Notes under the pieces: model-generated | The model's database searches: none | Seen by the model: only the letters and a program-made list of their open reading frames with translations | What the model was told of the DNA's origin: nothing | Shown: positions 59,671 through 64,000 of the stretch, piece by piece | Layout of the letters: each line of letters starts with the position of its first letter | Numbering within the stretch: position 1 is the first letter of the stretch | From: Chiua virens | Taxonomy: Eukaryota > Basidiomycota > Agaricomycetes > Boletales > Boletaceae | DNA: 64,000 nucleotides | Direction: 5' to 3' | NCBI GenBank assembly: GCA_019787685.1 | Contig: JAHNUO010000006.1 | Span: 186,001 to 250,000 of the forward strand | Program-made: the position numbers and the translations under genes

Positions 59671-61336
59671 GCGAGAATGGGCGATACAACGGTCGTATTG
59701 TCGCGGGGACACTGAGAGTGCCGGACTTGTCGCGGGTTATGTGTGGGGGGGAGAAAGAAGGAAGGACAGAGGGCCTAGCAGGATCGATGAATTAGGCAGA
59801 GCGGAAGTTGATACGGAATTGACAGATTGGTCTGTTTTGGAGGACGTGCGGAGGGTGCGTGAAAGCCACGAGCAGCGGAAAAAGATGGAGAGATCAGCCC
59901 TGCCTCGAGGCTTAGCTGGTGGTGCGGTGTTGACCGCAAATAGTAAGGGGGGTTCAAAACGGGTCGATCTTGCGCACCACGACGAGCTCGCTGTCGTCGC
60001 CGTCGTCAGACAGATAGAAGCGAAAGAGCAAAGGAGGGTGTCGTTAAAGCGGAGACGTTGCAGCACGACCCAAACTCGCTCGTAGTGCTTAGCCGTAATT
60101 GAGTGACAGCAACTCAACAAAAGTACTACGTCGCTACCAACACACTGAGATTTAATCAAGGCTGCGCAGTGAGAAACAGGACGGCGACATGGTACCCTAA
60201 CGTTACCACCGCGATCTCAGCTGATTATGGATGTCGGCTGTTCCAGCCATGCAGGGACTGAGCTGACATCACGGAATGGCGTGCGATTATAACGGGATCC
60301 TTGGGCCTTTGCGCTGTGGGTCGGTCTCGTGCCTACATTGTACCCCGTTTGGAACGGCACCATATCACCACCAGCGAGTGTTGCACTGTCCTGGAAACGA
60401 TGAACTGGCGTGTATGTACACAGTACAGTTCAAAGGACTTCAAATCATGAAACCAACCCGGGAATATCCGAAGAAGTAAAATTCCACCCGGCGACCCTTG
60501 ACCAACATGTAACCCATGGTGTATGATGGAGCCGCGACGAATGTCAGAGCCTGGGCCAATCACCGCGAAAGGATACATTCCTGACATGAATGATCAACCT
60601 CTAGAGACAACCATGGACGTACTTACTTTGACTCGGGCGATGGACTCGTATCAACGAGAAAACGTGTTCAAGTGATAAGAATATCGCCTGGCACAAGAGC
60701 CCAAGAAGGATCTTTTAGACTTTTAGCGATGGCACCTCATAGGGAAAGCTACCCTCCTCAGGTCAATTGAATGGTAGCAGCCAACGCTCGAGCATTGTCT
60801 GTCGGCAACTCCCGAGAAGACTCGACCCCTCCACTGTGTCGACCCCCCGTTTATTCCAAATACGATGATACCCCTAAAACGTGAATACCAACGTTCGTCC
60901 TGATTCAAGCAAGACCTTTCCGTCCCATGTCGTTGTCGCCTGCCGTTATCGACATAATCATTTTTTTTGCTCGGTTCTCTTCCAACCATCACTGAGCTTA
61001 CAAATTCCGCTGAGTCGTAGGCTCATCGAAAACCCCCTTGTCTCTGATCTCACGCGCACGCCACCTCTTCGGCGGGTAACCAAGGCTGAAACCGTTCCTC
61101 GGTGGGTTAGATTCATCGCTTTCGGACTTACTGGTGGCATACTAATACCCCCCCTCAAAAAATCCAGTTCATATCACTTTTGTTGCGCTCCCTCGCCAAT
61201 TTCTTTCCCCCGGTCCGTTTACTTAACTATCACCGTTCTTATTACGGATCGTTGGGATTTCTCCAATCCTAGCGTTCTTCAACGTCCCCCCACCACTGCC
61301 CTCACAGCAGCCCTCCCCTCCAAAACACAGAACACA
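59671..61336. other. Intergenic region between kinase and acidic protein genes
   Basis: Divergent promoters. ORFs at 59654-60085 and 60881-61633 have no family features and are read as chance. A CT-rich stretch precedes 61337. Confidence 0.5.
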
Positions 61337-61919
61337 ATGGCTAGTGAACCCACCCTCGAGAATAATCACCACCCGGAGGATGACCTCCAAGAGGAGGGAG
61401 ACGATTTTGGGATAGAGGTACCGTCATTTATTTCCCCCCTGGTGCGTGACGATTTATATCGGCTGACCTGGCGTGGTAGGACGAAGAGAATGACACCTAC
61501 GAGGTATTCGACGAAGACGACGAGGGTGAGGATGACTATGAAGACGGTGAAGGAGAACTTGAACCCAAGCCAGAAAGTGTACGGTTGTACTTATTCCCGA
61601 GTATCATTTTTTCTGAACGCTCTTCGCAGATGACCACTCTTCTCCTAGGAAAAGTACGTTTTTGTTCCCCTACGACTGCATAATGCTAACCAAATTTTCA
61701 TTGTTGCAGAACGGGCCCGCGCAGGTTGACGAGGACGAAGAGGACGAAGAGGATGAAGACTACCATGAGGATGCAAATGAGCCTGCAGTAGATGCCTCGC
61801 AGTCCGTCGCAGGTTCAAAACGAGGCGCCGATGAACTTGAAGAGGATGAGGACGACGAGGACGACGAAGCTGAAGCCGAAGCCGAAGGAAAAAATTCCAC
61901 CAAGAAGGTTAAGGTGTAG
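61337..61919 (+). CDS. Small acidic nuclear-type protein
   Basis: MASEPTLENNHHPEDDLQ followed by four exons that are mostly Asp/Glu (DEDDEGEDDYEDGEGELE, VDEDEEDEEDEDYHEDANE, ELEEDEDDEDDEAEAEAE). The C-terminus is NSTKKVKV with TAG at 61917, and an internal AGSKRGAD motif could act as a nuclear signal. Introns lie at 61418-61479 and near 61577-61690; the phase of the small third exon is uncertain. The composition is like histone chaperones or prothymosin-type proteins (CHZ1-like size). Low complexity prevents a family call. Confidence 0.7.
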
Positions 61920-62228
61920 TCCCGCACTATCAGGTGCCTTTGAACGGGATCAGTCCCCTCGTGCCTTACCTCGTGAACCCTGCTGTTATTTTGGGTGTAC
62001 TTATTTTGCTTTGCTGTTATCTGTCTTTATAAATCATTATATACGTGTGTGTAAATTGTTTATATAAATGTTTTGTATTTATGTTCATTCGCTCAAAAGT
62101 GTTGGATCAAAACGACGCGTTGCTTTAGAAAAATACATGGACATACAAGCAGTGCGAATCGAAACGTTGACACAACGGGACCCATAAATATATTCATTTA
62201 CCCGGCTTCCCTCACCCCAATAGATCGT

Positions 62229-63317
62229 TTAATAACCTCTCTGCTGCTTTTCGGCGTCTGTTAGGGGAACATACTGATGGGTTGCAACGTGTAGGCAATA
62301 TTTTGAGCGATCGAAAGGAACAAATAACCATAATGGTAAGGGAGAAAGAGTCAGTCATCAAATTCAAAAAAGCAGAGAGTAGTCAGGGTTACTGACCATC
62401 ACGTCCATGAGCTCTGTCCTCGTCACCTTGCCATTGGCATCTTTCTCGATTTTCCAAATAACCTGACTATACGTGCCAACAGGGATGAACATCCCGCCGG
62501 GCGCTTTAAGTTGATCGATGAGACTGTCGGGAAGCGTCGCAGAAGCAGCACCGACATGAATGGCATCGTACGGTCCTATTCACGAAATAAAAAGGCAGGA
62601 CACTCGGGATGAACGAGGCATCACTGACCAGCGGAAGCATAACCTACACACATGTGAGCTTGCATATGTATACCTCCATGGGTGGTAACAACGTACCCTG
62701 TCTGCCATCCCCGACTACTATCACAATCTTACCCTCGTCGACGGCAGCGCCGATACCATCATTGACGATGTTTCTTTTAGACCACTCGACCAACTCGGGT
62801 ATGTGGTCTATTCCGACCACTTTACCCTGACGCTCCCCCGGTGGGGACACGAGATGATGGAGGACAGAAGAAAGATAGCCTGAGCCACTTCCTACATCGA
62901 GAACGGTCGCCCCAGGGTGTAGGAACGGAAACAGGTTCTCGAGGGCGTGCGCATGCTGGATCACAGAACCAGTCAAACGGCGTGATATCGCCAAGGAGTC
63001 AGGCTCAAATGCACCATATGCGGAGCAGAAATCGTTGCACCGTGGTCGATGGACCTAATAAACGTCGGCGCGGTATATTACTAGCCGACAGAAAACTGGG
63101 GATCACACGAACTGAGGCGAATCATCGTAGGCTTGCGATCGTTTGAGGACATAGTTGATGCGATCTACCCTGGACATCGCCTATGGGCTCTGTTAGGGGG
63201 GATCTAACCGTCGTGACCGACACGCACGTCAACGACGCGATCCGTCTTGAGAATGCCATGCTTTCTAAGGTTAGAAACGAGTTCAGCGTTGCTTGTTCCC
63301 GAGCACCTCCAAGCCAT
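62229..63317 (-). CDS. PCMT1: Protein-L-isoaspartate O-methyltransferase
   Basis: SAM-dependent repair enzyme that methylates isoaspartyl residues in aged proteins. Exons spliced from ATG 63317 give MAWRCSGTSNAELVSNLRKH, then GILKTDRVVDAMSRVDRINY and QAYDDSPQSIDHGATISAPH (substrate site). MHAHALENLFPFLHPG precedes the SAM motif TVLDVGSGSGYLSSVLHHL. Next come KVVGIDHIPELVEWSKRNI, GPYDAIHVGAASATLPDSL and GGMFIPVGTYSQVIWKI. The last exon gives YVPLTDAEKQQRGY with TAA at 62229. For the first intron I use the acceptor after CCCATAG, which yields the conserved D-AMSRVDR. Length of about 230 residues and all motifs are typical. It is head to head with the SWI5-like gene, 87 bp between ATGs. Confidence 0.95.
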
Positions 63318-63404
63318 GTCGAAGTAGATGGGGAAAACAGACTCCGCCACTCCCTTGTTTGCCCCAGTTTATTCTCGTACGTCATCTACTCCTATCACCC
63401 CGCG

Positions 63405-63887
63405 ATGTATGCACGCACGTCCGCCAAGGTACGCACGTTCATTAGAATTTGTTCATAATACATGTGTTGTTCAGAAACAGCAGGAATATATCGCAAAGCT
63501 CCAAGTAGAAGTCGACGAGCTGCAGAAAAGACTTGGGTATATGCGCATCCCGCCGACTCGGGTGATTTTCCTGATCATATCATTTCTAGACCAAACGAGA
63601 GCGCCGAAGAGATAGTGTCACGACATATCAAGTTGCTTCATCGTTACAATGAAGCCAAGGATGCGACACAGGTTCAAATCAGATTCTCTTTCCTGCGTGC
63701 AGCAGCGAACTGACATCAGTTGGCTTTTCCGCAAAGATTCTTATTGGAAGGGTACAACTTGAATAATCCAGAGAAATGAGCCGCATATACTCACCTTTCA
63801 CTCTACTTACAGCTGGCCGCTACCAGAGGAAATACCATTCGTCAAATCCACGAAGACATGGATCTACTCGACGAAGACGCGAACTAG
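63405..63887 (+). CDS. SWI5: SWI5/SAE3-type recombination accessory factor
   Basis: Small nuclear protein that, with Sfr1/Mei5, helps Rad51 or Dmc1 filaments in DNA repair and mating-type or meiotic recombination. Exons 63405-63428, 63475-63536, 63590-63671 and 63813-63887 give about 80 residues: MYARTSAKKQQEYIAKLQVE, VDELQKRLG (coiled coil), PNESAEEIVSRHIKLLHRYN, EAKDATQ, LAATRGNTIRQIHEDMDL and LDEDAN. The HIKLLHxYNEaKDxxQ core followed by LA..RG and a C-terminal LDxxD is the Swi5 domain. The last intron (63672-63812, 141 nt) is long for this window. An upstream ATG at 63328 is possible but does not splice in phase. Confidence 0.85.
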
Positions 63888-64000
63888 CTGTAAACTCACT
63901 GCGTTTTGCATTCTCAAGCTATTCTAGGCTGTTCCGTCGCATGTGTGCTCGGAGCCTCTTATCCTGTGTCGATAGCCTGTTATTCGACAAGCAACCAACT

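Noticed and set aside
59654..60159. Overlapping ORFs on both strands upstream of the kinase
   Set aside because: They have no domains or splice support, and they overlap the kinase 5' end. They are probably chance.
60881..61633. 250-codon plus-strand ORF
   Set aside because: It overlaps the promoter and first exons of the acidic protein gene in another frame. Its sequence is low-complexity and unlike a conserved protein.

Overview
The window looks like nuclear DNA of a filamentous basidiomycete fungus, most likely an agaricomycete (a Rhizoctonia/Ceratobasidium-like member of the Cantharellales is my guess from gene style; the sequence alone does not prove it). Genes lie on both strands and are cut by many short GT-AG introns, mostly 46-65 nt. 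There are no bacterial-type operons, no rRNA, tRNA or CRISPR that I can support, and no intact transposon. Because exons are short, most gene models below were joined by hand across introns, using conserved protein motifs to pick the splice sites.

Layout, left to right. 1-6.6 kb: the 3' end of a U1A/U2B''-type spliceosomal protein, a cellular RNA-silencing RNA-dependent RNA polymerase (RdRP), and adenosine kinase. 7-10.5 kb: a C2H2 zinc-finger protein, a Sec14-type CRAL-TRIO lipid-transfer protein, and the tiny H/ACA snoRNP gene NOP10. 12-18.7 kb: a PDR-type ABC transporter with a palindromic promoter element, then a classical thioredoxin. 19.5-23.5 kb: decayed material (an AGC-kinase remnant, a membrane-anchored coiled-coil ORF, and a STAND/NLR N-terminal remnant). 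24.4-26.8 kb: a WHI2-like BTB protein and a thioredoxin-like protein with an atypical active site. 26.8-31 kb: a gene-free stretch with a 110-bp direct repeat. 31-35.7 kb: a class IV (CHS3-like) chitin synthase. 38-45.6 kb: a large Ser/Pro-rich protein of unknown function and a Lam/Ysp2-type GRAM-VASt sterol-transfer protein. 45.9-47.7 kb: a PNPOx-like FMN-binding protein and its broken tandem copy. 48.7-54.5 kb: an ABCA-type transporter. 55-59.7 kb: an AGC kinase with a PX-like N-terminus. 61-64 kb: an acidic nuclear protein, protein-L-isoaspartate methyltransferase, and a SWI5/SAE3 recombination factor, the last two head to head.

Most genes are housekeeping (splicing, rRNA pseudouridylation, purine salvage, protein repair, recombination) or concern membrane and wall biology (lipid and sterol transfer, chitin synthesis, drug efflux, stress kinase). 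I see no biosynthetic cluster. The most striking feature is the RdRP gene. Its catalytic DYDGD motif is carried by a 12-nt microexon followed by a GC-AG intron that splits the codon of the last catalytic Asp. A sharply bounded block of about 2 kb inside the same gene has almost no CpG dinucleotides, while its reading frame stays intact. A second general point is that several otherwise intact genes carry single-base frame breaks, nearly all insertions; this pattern fits residual long-read assembly error at least as well as gene decay.
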